DNA of 64,000 nucleotides from Gnetum montanum (taxonomy: Eukaryota; Streptophyta; Gnetopsida; Gnetales; Gnetaceae). Below, piece by piece: positions 10,387 through 22,506 of this stretch. The translations under genes and the position numbers were made by a program. Each line of letters opens with the position of its first letter. Within the stretch, counting starts at the first letter, position 1. Under the pieces are notes generated by a model. That model was given only the letters and a program-made list of their open reading frames with translations. It did no database searches and was not told where the DNA came from. Location: the NCBI GenBank assembly GCA_015680685.1, contig MNCI01004659.1, positions 171,853-235,852 on the forward strand, in the 5' to 3' direction.

Positions 10387-12436
10387 TAATGAGACCTGAT
10401 ATGTCAAGTAGTTGAGTCATTGGGACATGATGAAGCATCATTTTTTCATGTATCAGTCAGTTGAGATATCACATATGCTATATAGTAGATGCTACATTGC
10501 ATATGCATTGTAGCATCCTTGTCAATGTATCTCAGTTGGCTACTACATCATAGATTATATATCGCATTTGCTATATTGTAGATGTTATATCACATCTGCT
10601 ATAACTTGGCTATGTTGACACATCCTCGTCAACACATCCCTATCAACACAACCTCATTCATGCAACCAAATGCATTAACGCATCCCCATCGACATAATTC
10701 CTATATTTTCCTATAAATATGTGAGCACCTACCTCATATTTGGCACCATTTGGTTAATAGTGTAGCTAAACTCTTGCAGTTTATTTTTGTAGTCTTAGAA
10801 AATAGTCAATGAGTACCTGTAGTGTGGATTTGAGTTAGTCATATGATGCTTTATTCAAGTGGCATTGTACCTAGACACATTCCATGGATGACAATAAGAC
10901 CAAGACTGATTTATATTCATTACAACACTTTGACTTAAAACAGATTTAATTTTGATGAGTAGTGGGTACCTCCTATGCTCAAACATACAAATCACAAGCA
11001 TTTACATGCAATCTAGTTGAATTCCATAAATGGAACTAGTGTGGTATCTAGATTATTAAGCATTGATCGTAGGTTGATGTCTTCTCACTTAGACTAGTGG
11101 TAGCTTTATGACATATGATTTAGTCCAAAGCGAGGCATATGATTATGATGTTGTTGGGGCCTTAAATTAACCTTAATAATAATAAAGAAATTAATTATTG
11201 AATTTAATTAATAACAATAAGATAAATTCTAAGCTAGCGTAAGGGCAATGAGTGTCCATTCCCAACTTGCTATATAGGTCCTGAACTCATGTATCCACTG
11301 CTAGAATTACCAAGTGTTATGCTACTAGGCAAACCAAACAATAATGCTACTAGGATTACTAAGTGAATATATGTCTACGCTTGAAACTAGTCATGCTCAT
11401 TCCATTGATTGATTAACATGTATGGGAATGTAAATGTTAACTAAGTACATAGAAAATAAATTGCATTGAAAGTAAATTTATTCTATGTTAACATGTTGTA
11501 ATGAATAGGATTCAATTTTGATCTTATTTTCATTAATGGATTGTGTCCAAGTACAATGCCACTTGAATAAGACACCATACAAGTGACTCAAATCCACACT
11601 GTGAGCACTCATTGACTATTCTTTAGGATTACAGAATAAAATTGCAAGAGTCTGGCTACACTATTGACCAAATGATGCCAAATATGCAATAGGTGCTCAC
11701 ATATTTATAGGCAAATACATGCATTGCATCAATGAGGATGCATTAACACATTTAGTTATGTTGATGGGGATGCATCAACGCATCTAAGATGCATTGCCAA
11801 TTAATGCATCAATGCACCCTCATCCACACACATGCATTGATGCATCGAGATGTGTCAATGAGGCTTTGTCAATGAGGATGCATCGACGAAGTTACCCTCG
11901 ACATATCAAGTCTCATCAACTTTTAATGTAATTTAATTTCTATGTACTTAGTTAGTATTTATGTTTCCATGCATGTTAATCAATCAATGGAATGAGAGCA
12001 ACTAGTTTTCAGTGTTAACATGTATTCACTTGGTTATCCCAATAGCATTATTACTTAGTTCACCCAGTAGCATAACACTTGGTAATCCCAGTAGTGCATA
12101 CATGAGTTTAAGACATGTACAACAAGTTGGGAATGGACACTCATTACCCTTAGAATAGTTTAGGATTTAGTTCTAATGTTAATTAAATTTAATGATTGAT
12201 TTCTATATTATTATTTAGTTAATTTAAGGCCCACACAACATCATAACCATATGCCTCACTTTGGACTAAATCATATGTTATAAAGCTAATACTAATCCAA
12301 GTGAGAAGATAGCGACCTACCAGTAATGCTTAACAATTTAGATACCACACTAGCTCCATCCATAGAATTCAACCAGATCATGTGTACATGCTTTTAATTT
12401 GTATGATTGGGTTTAGGGCATATCCACTGCTCATCA
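10387..12436 (+). repeat. Element D 5' LTR, split by a solo LTR
   Basis: Part 1 (10387-10952) starts TAATGAGACCTGATATGTCAAG. Part 2 (11919-12436) ends CTGCTCATCA. Together they give about 1.08 kb. A TATA-like CCTATAAATATG lies at 10701-10712. U3 carries short repeated words around GCAT/TGCTATA and CATC.CATCGAC, unlike the GATATC arrays of the B and C LTRs. The R-U5 half is alignable to B and C. Confidence 0.75.
10953..11918 (-). repeat. Solo LTR of the D subfamily, inserted in inverse orientation
   Basis: It spans TGATGAGTAGTGGGTACC to AAGTCTCATCA on the plus strand (966 bp) and lies inside the D LTR. It is flanked by AATTT (10948-10952) and ACTTT (11919-11923). It is the reverse complement of the surrounding LTR family, so the two form a long imperfect inverted repeat. 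No internal sequence accompanies it, as expected after LTR-LTR recombination. Confidence 0.75.
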
Positions 12437-12437
12437 T

Positions 12438-12455
12438 TGGTGCCATTGCCAAGGA
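12438..12455 (+). promoter_or_regulatory. Primer-binding site (tRNA-Asp type), element D
   Basis: TGGTGCCATTGCCAAGGA follows the LTR after one base. It differs from the tRNA-Asp complement only by C-to-T and G-to-A changes. Confidence 0.75.
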
Positions 12456-12569
12456 TGGTGCTAGTGATCTAGATTAGTTATATTACAAATGATCGCTATA
12501 AAAGAATTAAATGACTTATCTTTTAAGAAAATTTAATATTTTAAGTCACATATGTTATCAAATAAAAAC

Positions 12570-12947
12570 ATGTCTCCTTCACATAAGGCCTATAGTCCAT
12601 CACATGATTAGAACACTAATAGTAGTAATGATAGGATCTATCTTGAAAAGAATTTGAGTGAACCACTACAAGCAAGTGTCTCACATGCTTATTTCGACCC
12701 TTATTATACACAAAGACTATGTTCAACTATCATAAATAATCCTACAGGGGATGGAGCAAGTCCTAGAACAAGAAGGGCCTTGAGGCCTATGACCTCTTCT
12801 AAACCTAGAAAAGATGAATCAAGGGACCATAAGGGTAGACATAAGAGCCATGATGATTTTCTTAGTTCACCATCTTCCTCTTTATCTTCAACATCTAGCT
12901 CTAATAAAGATGAGTGTAGGTATAGATATAGAAGTACACTAAGGGAT
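12570..12947 (+). pseudogene. Element D gag, segment 1 (N-terminus)
   Basis: It starts at ATG 12570 (MSPSHKAYSPS). One early in-frame stop precedes a run that is open to the B1 insertion. The stretch GASPRTRRALRPMTSSKP matches the equivalent position of B-family gag (SPRMRGLIRPRTFSM). A Ser-rich tract follows (SSPSSSLSSTSSS). The protein would be the capsid precursor. The segment is cut by B1 just after GGGAT. Confidence 0.7.
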
Positions 12948-13811
12948 TGATGAGCGGTGAGGTACCCCTATGCTCAACCATACGAATACGAGTGTGTACA
13001 CATGATCTGGTTGAACTCCCTAGACAGACTAGTTGTGGCACCTAGATAATTATACATTAATCACAATTTTTTGTCTTCCCACTTGGACTAGTAATTGCTT
13101 TGTTGCGTATGGTTTAGTCCAACGTGAGGTGTATGATGTGATTCCTAACACTAGGCTACTCCTAGAGACAATTAAAAATAATCTTGATTTAAGCTAATAA
13201 GTAATAGGAAACAAAATCTAAACTAGCCTAAGTGTGATGAGCATTCATCCTTAATCATCCATATGCATCTTGGACTTCGTGTACTACTTTTGGGATTACC
13301 AAGCACACATTACTCGAAGCACTACTAGATACACTACTGGGTTACCAAGTAGCTATACTTAAATTTTCGTGATTAAGATGTACTCATTTTGCATTTAACA
13401 ATAGGAATAGTAAATGAAAACATTAATTAAGAAAAAAATAAATAATAATTAATGATTAAACAACTAAAAACTAAGTGAATGTTGCAACGATGGAGTAATC
13501 TCGATCTTTATTGCCGATTATGTGCATGTCCAAATACATCACACTCAAAAAAAGATTCCTTACAATTACAATCATCACATTGCAGGCATGCACTTGGGAA
13601 AGGGAAGGAATTGAAAACTAACTGAAAATTGACAAAATGACTCTACTTAAAGACTTACCAAAAGACTCCCTTCCTGTGCACCTGAGTGCTATATTTATAG
13701 GCCAACACAGGAATGATGATATCGTGTATTCAATATCATTATCCAAGTTGCGATATCACATACTTGATATCAAGTATCCAATATCGAGGCCTGACAAACT
13801 ACAATTCATGA
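12948..13811 (-). repeat. B1 3' LTR (864 bp)
   Basis: The boundaries TCATGAATT (element start, originally TGATGAATT) and CTCATCA (end) give exactly 864 bp, the same as the B2 5' LTR and B3 3' LTR. A GATATC array (about 13715-13790) precedes the TATA-like CTATAAATATAG near 13690. Confidence 0.85.
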
Positions 13812-13825
13812 TATCCCCACAACTG
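13812..13825 (-). promoter_or_regulatory. B1 polypurine tract
   Basis: CAGTTGTGGGGATA in element sense directly abuts the 3' LTR. This is where plus-strand DNA synthesis would start. Confidence 0.6.
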
Positions 13826-14000
13826 AATAACAACTTGTCCTTGAGTCAAACAATCAAAATGAGAATAAGTTCAATTGATTACATAGTGGATAGGTATGGG
13901 ATTATTGACTAACTAGAAATTACTTTATGCCACAGTCTGGAATCAAACAAAACAAAATTAGGACACCAACACAAAATACAAAAGACAAAATTGTTGGAAC

Positions 14001-16495
14001 TCATGTGGTTCCTGGTGGTGGTGGCTCCTCCATGGGCCTCTTCCCCTTATCTTGTGCTCCAAGCTTTGGAAATGGATGTCTCTAAAGGAGCACCTGAAGC
14101 TTTTATTCTTTGATTCGAGGATCATGTGCTATCCATGCTAATGTTTCAATATTTGATGGAGTCAGCACCTCCCATGGACACAATAGTTGTGGAAACATTT
14201 GATTGGCTTTGACATACCAAGCCACAAATAATCGTCGTTCCTCCTCGTAGGCTTTGGCTTTGTCTTTATATTCTTGGTAATCTATGAGCCATCAAGCCAA
14301 ATTTTCCACAACATCTTTTTGCCCTTAGTAGCTGGCCTTGACCAGCTCTAACTCATAATTTGCTACCTCTAATTTCTACAGTGTCTTTTTGTGTTATGAA
14401 AATTCTGTTTCATACTTGGCATAGGTGCCTACTACCTACTTCTCCAATTCTATCCTTGGGCATCCTACTATGGCATATCGCAGATTTGCCAACTCCATGT
14501 ACTCTGTGAGATCCTAGATCTGCAGGTCCCAACTTTTTAGTTTTGCTTGGTGGACAAAGGCATAAGTATCCAGTATGACTCACCAATTAGTGTTCCAAGC
14601 ACTGAGAGTGTTGATATGGGCTTTGGCCATATGGATTTCTTTCTCAATGATCTACTTGTACATCTCCACTTAATCTCTAAAATGCTCCTTCAACTTCTTA
14701 TGTGGATTAGCCTCATTTTTTCACACACTTATTTCAATAGCCATCTTCTAATGGATTGCGTGTACCTCCTCCATTGAGAGAGTTTTGTTTTCTTTGGCTA
14801 AGTAATTCATGTCATGATTGACCCTTATTATTTGTTCTCACATTTGTTAGAAATTCTCCTCAAGAACATTCTCACATTTGGCCCTAACTTCCGCCATGAC
14901 TAGCTTTCCCTTTGTAGAGATGAGGTTTGATTGTATTGCTGTGACATCTTGAGGGATGTTAAACAAGGATGTCATCACTTGTCCTATTTGTAGCAACTGA
15001 TCCAAAACATCCTCATGATCTGCAGAAGTCATCAAGGGACCAGCTAAGGTTTGAGCATCGCATGCTCCTGTGAAATCTGTTGGTGGCACAATAGGGACAT
15101 TAAATGATTCTTTGATGTGGTTTGTGATCACTTTTGTTGCTCCAACTGCATCTTGGTGTTGCATAACCACTACTGTGGTGCCTTCACTAGTTTCTAATTA
15201 CACTTGAAAAGATGCAGCATTTCCAGAGATTTGTTGTGACCAATGTGATTCCCCTTCTCTTATTCATATAGAAATCTTGCCTTGTGCGTGGTCAATTGAG
15301 ACTGTGGGTTGTACAAGATTGTTAATGACTTTGAAGAGGTTAGCCTCATCATGACTTCCCCAGTTGACCATTTCTGTGATGGCCTGGAGATGGCTCATTA
15401 ATGGTCAATAATCTTAAGGTGGTGGTGGCGGTTAGTCTTTTTGGCCTATGGTTTGCGTGTTGGGCCTTGCTTCCTATTGTTGATTGGGCCTTGTGTCCCA
15501 GAAGTTGGTTGGGCCTTGTTGTTTGAGGTTTAGTGGGCCCAACCATCTACTCTTGCTCAAGCTCCAATATCTCACCAGCATCTTTTTCTTAGTGCTAGTG
15601 ACTTCAGTAATTTAGCATATGAGGCATTTTGAGCTTTTCTAGGGATGTCTTTAGTGTACCATAGAATTTTAGCTTGTTGGCATATCTTCCTAATTAAATA
15701 GGGGAAAGGTAATACAAACTTCCCCATCTTATGTTCTTCAAACTACCTCAATATTTCTGAGATATAGATGGGGCAGGTTGGCATCAACCTTGCCTATCAG
15801 GATTGCACTTCCTTTGGCTACATAGGTGAAAATTTTTTTTAATCCTTTTGTTGGGAAGAGGTGATAGGTGCCAATTTTGAAATAGATTCTCTCTTCAAGT
15901 GTGAGCTACCCATATATTTTATCCTCTTTTCCCTACATTCTTTTTAGCCATATTTTCCATGCATCAGCATTAGAGTGAGTGGACAAGTGAGCAACCTTGG
16001 GCCTGTATTCAAAAGATTCAAAACTTCCAAAATGGCCTTGGTAGAGAAATCGACTGAAATCCTACCAATATCAATGGTGGTGCCTTCTTCCTTATTATGC
16101 CAAAATTGGTACATCTTCCCCAAATACCATTTTCCACTCTCTAAGAGAACAGACCATAGTGGAGACCCTTTGAGTTGATCTTTGACTACCTCAAGGGAAA
16201 ATTCAGTAAAGGATCCAAAGTTGAGTTCCACGATCACTGCAGCTGACGTGGACCTTTCTCGAATTTCCTGAACGCATTTTGGAGACAATGTAAGATGTTG
16301 TCCTTGTTCAGGTGTCCTCCCTTCTCCACCTTCTGCATGCCCATATTGTGCAGTAACAGGGGGTTTTTGATGAATGCTAAATTATTGTGCCTCTTGCTCT
16401 ACATGTGCTACCAAAGGCGCTTGGCCTTTGCCTCTTCTTGGTCATTTGGATGCACCTTGAGAGGGTCCTCCCTATTGTCGTCATTTAGAGGCCAT
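14001..16495 (-). pseudogene. B1 ORF2: plant-transposon-protein-like domain plus coiled coil
   Basis: It starts at ATG 16495, immediately after TGATTGCAG, and ends at TGA 14001-14003. The N-terminal part holds a basic, Gly-rich start and then conserved VELNFGSFTEFS, LKGSPLWSVLLESGKWYL, YQFWHNKEEGTTIDIG and VDFSTKAI blocks shared with B2 and B3. The C-terminal half is Lys/Glu-rich and predicted by eye to be coiled coil. About 300 bp of the coiled-coil part present in B2 (about 24410-24705) is deleted here. The role is unknown. The first half resembles the 'putative plant transposon protein' region found in some plant retroelement ORFs (inference). Stops and frame changes show it is dead. Confidence 0.7.
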
Positions 16496-18225
16496 CTGCA
16501 ATCACACCGGGATCAATTGTTAGTAAGGTTGTTTAAAAAAATTTGATGATCTCATACCTTACTCATTGCCTTTAATGAATTGAATTCTTGCTTAGTGTGA
16601 TTCAAAGTTAGAAATTTTTAAGAAAATCCCCCTAAAAGTTTTAATGTTGGGCCTAATTTGATCAGATGACTCCAAAAATAATTTCCATGGTTTAGGTGAA
16701 GGAATAAAATTGGTTTGGCATAAGTTCTTATCATTTTTTAAGATCACTTACCCTTATAATATCCTTTGGACGATAGAAAATTTTGAAAAAACTATGTGCA
16801 ACTTGGAGCGTACCCTTCCCCCACAACTGAGTTAAATACTTCGGGTTTAAGTATGTTTCATTAGAAGAAAAATCAAAGTGTTAATGAGCAAGATATTGAT
16901 GTTTAAATGATACGTGTGCTAGCTTGNAGTAGACCTCAAGGCACCGAAAGTGTAATAAGGTGAAATTATATAATAAAGTTCTTTTTCTTTTGGTAAGTTT
17001 TAGGGAAAAAGGACATTTAGTGGTGCACAAGAACGTTTGGGTTGAAATGATGATAAAGGGAAGAATAAATTCAACAGTGTAATACTCAAAGGGTGTGAGA
17101 TGATGTGGTGGTGTGCAATAAGTATAGATTAAAAAAGTTACACAAGTGGGTTCTCCCCAAAGCAGGTTCCTACCTATCATGTCCTTACGTAACCACATCT
17201 TAAAATGTCCGTAAGCACTAGAAGGGTTAAATGCAATCCGCAGCAGTGTAACAAAACACACACATGTTAAATACCACTGTGATGAGGTGTGAATTCTATG
17301 CCACACAAGACAAAAGTTAGAAATACTTGGATAGTTGGATGAAACGAATTGTAGAAGGGATTTCCAAAATTGGAGCATGAGGTAACTTATCCTGGGCACA
17401 ATGAATCCTGATTGTAGGGCATGATTAATTTATCATTAGCCTTTCACTCCAAAATCAAGATCAAGTTCATGCCTCTGATTAGTGACATCGCATTGTTTCA
17501 TCCAATGATGGGCAACCATAAGAGCATCATGATAGCAGGGTGTACCATCACTTGGCATTTTGTCCAAGGGAGAAGTCATTTGGAATTTCTCTGCAGCACA
17601 TCCTTCTTGATCTTTTCTTTATGTTTTTTTCTTCTTTTCTTTGTTTTTCTTTTCTTCACCTAGCTACTTTGGCACTTTGTTATTTCCAATGGTGATTCAA
17701 GGAAGCCACCAACCTTTAGGCATGGGTGCAAGTCTTTCCAGTGGGATCCTCTAGAACAACATTGAGTTTCTTTATTGAGTGTCTTTATTACTCTTACTTC
17801 CATTTTTCATTAGATCTACAAGAATTTTAGTACAACCAAGCTACATGATAGCACATATAGATGTCACCAAACAGAATCCACAAGTTCCCTTGATGTCACA
17901 CCCTTACCATTCCCTCTTAGTCCATCATTTTTCACTCTGGGCATAATGAGTACAAAGTTACTTTAAGTTTTAATGATGATATGAATATCATCATACCTAT
18001 AGTAGAACCTCTTATTAATAGAATGGGCGGGTGGATTTTGTGGGCTCATTGTCCAAATAATTAGTCACCTGATACTTGATAGCATAGAACAACACCTCAA
18101 CTGACAAGTCACATGGGTATTTTATTCACTGATGAGATTACCCTCAAAAAGATAAAACAACAATTTGAAAAGTGAAAAACTGGAAAACAAAACATTTTAA
18201 AATCAAAGAAAAGGAAAAACATTTA
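16496..18225 (-). other. B1 region between gag and ORF2
   Basis: It matches 45711-47575 of B3 and 26278-28215 of B2. It contains the branch-site and acceptor signal before ORF2 and a GTTGTGGGGGA motif (16815-16830). The shared block around 17140-17240 runs CTCCCCAAAGCAGGTTCC and then AAGCACTAGAAGGGTTAAATG. The U3-like GATATC array found in B2 and B3 is missing at the N at 16927. No pol domain is present. Confidence 0.65.
16927..16927. other. Single N at a deletion point
   Basis: One ambiguous base lies where about 250 bp present in B2 (26690-26940) is absent. Confidence 0.7.
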
Positions 18226-20556
18226 CTAATTTTGCTTATTAGAATGGGGGGTATCCCCCATGACTAAACCTTTGAGCATGGCTAGAATTAATAAATGGAA
18301 AATTTGGATCCATGCATGTTGGAAACATTGGGGTCCAATCATATCCACACCACTAGGTGTCTTTTGATGTGGTGGTAGGAATGTACCCAAATTGGGATTC
18401 ACACACGTGATTAAAGTAGGCCTAGTGAGGAAGATTAGAAGATGTGGTCATGTGATAAGGAGCTAATCCACTATGGCACTTGTGACCATAAGATGGTATG
18501 CAAGGACTGATATGTCTTCCACATTGTTAGATTTATTAGGCTGCATGGTTGTTGGAGTGTTGATTGGTGGCCTGAATGAGGTAACATGAGGTGTTGAGTT
18601 CAAAGAGGAAGATGCATCATAGTGCTGGACTTGTGCTGAGTTGGAGGGTGTAGTGTTTTTAGAACTGTGCTATCTTTTTCTACGACCATGCCTAAAGAAA
18701 GGACACTTTTGATGTTGTGGAGGACTCCCACTACTATTGACAGTAGTAGCATAAGTAATGTTCATGGGTTGGTGCTGTGGTGCAAAACCTTCTAGCACAA
18801 ATAGTGGTGATGTAGAAGGAGGTGAAGGATGAGAATATTGAGGGCAAAGAGAAGCATAAGGAACATGAGGTGGTGATCCTGTGGAAGAGGACATGGGTTG
18901 GTAGTACTCAAGAGAATGATATCAATGAGGTGAAGTAGAGGATGTTGAACTAGTTGGAGAAATAAGGTGTTGAACATAATAAGCATTTGGTATTGGAGTA
19001 TATGAAGGGTTTTGCCACCACAGTTGGACATAGTACTTCTTTACAAAATCAGGATGTAGCATTCCTCCCCAATGCTCATGTCAATGTGACAATACTAGGC
19101 GTTGGCCTTTGGGGTGATCGTATAGACAAACATCACATTGATATTTATGATTTGCAGTTGAGCTTCAATCCTTATTTTCTTGAACCCTTCTTTCTGATTG
19201 ATAAATGGTGTTCTATCCTATTTCTAAGTTTGGCATCGTCTGCTTGCTCTGGTTGCTAGAGTGATCTTACATGGTTCTACCTCTAATAATATTTACATAT
19301 TCTCTACATTTTTCATGTACCCATTCCATCATCTTATTGATCTTTGCCTCAAGTTCATCTAGTGATTGTAGTATTGGCAAAGATGATTCCACCTCCTTGA
19401 GGTGAATTGATTTCTCCTCTTCAAGGACCTTTGTTATTTTAAGATTTTGGTCCTATTAAGATCTTTCAACATTCTGCCATTTGGCTATTTATCCTTATTC
19501 TTTTTCTACCCACTTAATAAGCTCTTAGAATTGGTGGGTTTGTAGTTCATATAGTTGACTTGAGGCATACATCCCTAAGGTCTCCCTTGTTTCATTACGA
19601 AGCCCATCCATGATGTGATACATTAGCCTTTCCTTAGAGAACCCATGGCCTGGGCATTTGTTTAATAATTAATAATATCATTCTAAGGCCATGTCCAAGG
19701 GTTCATGTTGCCCTTGTTTCCACTCTTGGATTTTTCTCCTCAAGGCTGACACTCTTGCATAGGTTTGATATCTTTCATTGAAGAGTTTTATCATTGTTGG
19801 CCAATGGTGAATTGATTTGGGTTTTAAAGACCTATACCATACTTTTGCTTGGCCAACCAGTGTCATAGGAAAGAGCTTAAGTTTTTTCCACCCATTATCG
19901 ATGTTGTTCCATGCACAGGCATCATAAAAGGCTTGTAAATGATGTTGTAGATCTAAATCATAGCCTCTTGAAAACTTGGAAAAGTTGTTTAAGTTAAGCT
20001 TGGGTAGACAGATTTCCTTACGATGCTTGCGGGATATTTGAATAGCCTCTTGTATATGCATTAGGCTCTTAGTGGCCAGCAAGGATTCATCGTCATTAAG
20101 TAGGTTATGAGTTTGTGAGTTGGGATGATGTCGTCTTTGTTCATGTTGGCGTTCCTAAGTTTACCCATGGGTTCAATTTTGGTTTCTACATTGACCCCTT
20201 GAGGAATAGTCATTCATGTCACACCTTGACATTGAAGGAGTAGAGGAAGAGAAAGAACTAGAAGACTCGTCATGAATTTTGTAAGTCTCCCGATCATCCT
20301 TAGATATACTTTTACTAACCATTGAGAAGGTCCTAGGCCTTATGAGCCCCCTCATTCTAGGAGATGTCCCATCCTCACTAGAGGTGTTAGAGTTGGATGA
20401 CAAGAGTCCTTGAGTATCGTTGAGGTGTCCATGAACATATGAAACTCCTGCATAACATTGAGTAGTCCAAACTTCGTCTTCGTCATAAATTGCATTGATT
20501 CTCTAATGAATTACCTCGCCAGTTGTTGCATTATCATTGTCTTGTGAGAGAGACAT
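18226..20556 (-). pseudogene. B1 gag
   Basis: One frame runs from ATG 20556 to a stop at 18226-18228, 777 codons, interrupted only by in-frame stops. The N-terminal domain has SPRMRGLIRPRTFSM and a Ser-rich stretch. The gag core (about 20082-19678) contains the block GYDLDLQHHLQAFYDACAW. A zinc-knuckle-like CDVCLYDHPKG lies near 19110, followed by a Pro/Ser/His-rich tail. It is homologous to gag of A, C, D and G, and would form the particle that packages B RNA. The C-terminal end carries the SHGG motif that also ends pol in element C. Confidence 0.8.
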
Positions 20557-20622
20557 GGTTTTGAATTGTGTGTGACTTATTTGTAATTAATTTCTTTCAA
20601 AAATTTATTATTAATACTTCGT

Positions 20623-20623
20623 N
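20623..20623. other. Single N where U5 end and primer site are missing
   Basis: Gag leader sequence meets LTR sequence here, but about 195 bp of U5 and the primer-binding site found in B2 (40740-40960) are absent. This may be an assembly join or a real deletion. Confidence 0.7.
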
Positions 20624-21279
20624 CTACTCCTAGAGACAATGAAAAATAATCTTGATTTAAGCTAATAAGCAATAGGAAACAAAATATAAACTAGCCTAAC
20701 TGCAATGAGCATCCATCCTTAATCATCCATACGCATCTTGGAGTTTGTGTACTACTTCTGGGATTACCAAGTGCACATTACTCAAAGCACTACTAGATAC
20801 GCTACTAGGTTACCAAGTAGTTACACTTAAATGTTTGTGATTAAGATGTACTCATTCCAAATTTAATAATAGGAATAGGAAATGACAACATTAACTAAGA
20901 AAATAATAAATAATAAATAATAATTAAACAACTAAAAACTAAGTGAATGCTACAATGATGGAGTAATCTCGATCTTTATTGCCGATTATGTATGTGTCCA
21001 AGTACATCACATTGAAATAAAGGTTTTGTACAATTACAATTATCACACTACCAGCATGCACTTGGGAAAGGGAAGGAATTGAAAACTAACTAGAAACTGA
21101 CAAAATGACTCTACCTAAAGACTTACCAAAAGACTCCCTTCTTGTGCACATGAGTGCTATATTTATAGGCCAACACAGGAATCATGATATCATGTATTTG
21201 ATATCATTATCCAGGCTACGATATTGCATACCTGATATCGAATATCTGATATTGAGGCCTGACAAACCACAATTCATCA
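20624..21279 (-). repeat. B1 5' LTR, truncated (656 bp)
   Basis: It matches 13151-13811 of the other B1 LTR. It lacks the U5 end. A GATATC array is at about 21185-21255. Confidence 0.8.
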
Positions 21280-21284
21280 AGGAT

Positions 21285-22506
21285 CAAGATGAAGATAGAA
21301 ATGAAAATCAAAGACTAGATATAAGGTATCAAATGGAACATAAACGAGATCATCATAATCAGACAAATAGAAATAAAAATTATCATGATGACATGTCTGA
21401 TGATGCTAAACCCTTGTTGGCTACTAGAAGCATGATACATATCACACAGGCATTTATAATACCCCATAGGCATCAAAGGGAAAGTCACATTAAATGGCTT
21501 AATATGAATATCATTCATAAATTCAAGGGAGGTTACAATTCTAATCCCCAACATCATTTACAAGCCTTTCATGATGTCTACGCCTTACAAGATATCAAAA
21601 GTAAGTGGAAATAGCTTAAGCTCTTTCTTAGAATACTAATATAAGAAGTTGAAAGTTGGTATAAATCATTAGAACCAAATTCAATCCACTGGTGATCCAC
21701 AATGCTTCAACACTTCAATGAAAAATACTAAACATATGCAAAAATGTCTAATCTAAGAAAAAAAAATCCAAGGATGGAAGCAAGAAAACTATGAATCCCT
21801 AGATGTAGCCTTGGATAAATACTATTCTCTACTGCATAGATGCCTAGGCCATGGATTCTCTCAAAAAGAGTAGCTTCATCACATCATAGATGGGCTTCAT
21901 AAGAAAACAAGGAAGACCCTTGGGATCTATGCCCATGGAAATTATGAAAGTTGAGAGCTCATCAAATACAAAGACTAATTGAACATGTGGCAAAAGAAGA
22001 AGGATAACTCTATAAAAGGAAGAATGTAGAAAAATATAACTAGGATTCAACTCTTTACAAAAAAGAGTTCCAAATATATGATCAAGAAAAAGAGGTAACT
22101 CTTACTAAGTTGATTTTACATAAAACCTTACCAATACAAAAGTCTATTTCTAAGATTGAAGCAAGGGTAGTTAATGTGAAAATTGATAAATGAAAAAGTT
22201 ACAACCAACTTGAAAATCATAGATGAGAAGGTAAAGGAAACAAGATTAAGTGATCAAAATAAGAAGATGAAAAAGAATAATGAAACAAGTAAGGACAATT
22301 ATTAGAAAAATGGAAAAATAATTATAATAGAAGAGGTTACAGACTCAGATACAAAGGAGGATGATGGATGTGACAACTATTAATATGAACATCTGAAGGG
22401 CTATTACTCAATTATGTTACATCTACAAGAGTATGGGGCTTTTACTTTGAATCCTAAGTTTATAGAAAAGAAAATGTCTAGGAGATTGCCTTATCCACAA
22501 GGTAAG
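21285..22506 (+). pseudogene. Element D gag, segment 2
   Basis: It continues segment 1 directly after the B1 target duplication. It reads DDAKPLLATRSMIHI, then the core block GGYNSNPQHHLQAFHDVYAL, then CDNYxYEHLKGY as a decayed zinc-knuckle-like motif near 22366, and RRLPYPQGK at the B2 insertion point. Several in-frame stops and a few frame changes are present. The same motif order occurs in A (minus strand, 6910-5870) and G (61130-62215). Confidence 0.7.

Larger units (their letters stand above)
12948..21279 (-). mobile_element. Element B1: non-autonomous gypsy element with gag and ORF2, no pol
   Basis: Minus-strand element inside D gag, flanked by GGGAT (12943-12947) and AGGAT (21280-21284). 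In element order: a 5' LTR truncated at its U5 end, gag (20556-18226), a non-coding region, ORF2 (16495-14001), a polypurine tract and an 864-bp 3' LTR. The gag-to-ORF2 distance (about 1.7 kb) contains no reverse transcriptase or integrase motif. Single N bases at 16927 and 20623 mark places where sequence present in B2 and B3 is missing. Confidence 0.85.
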
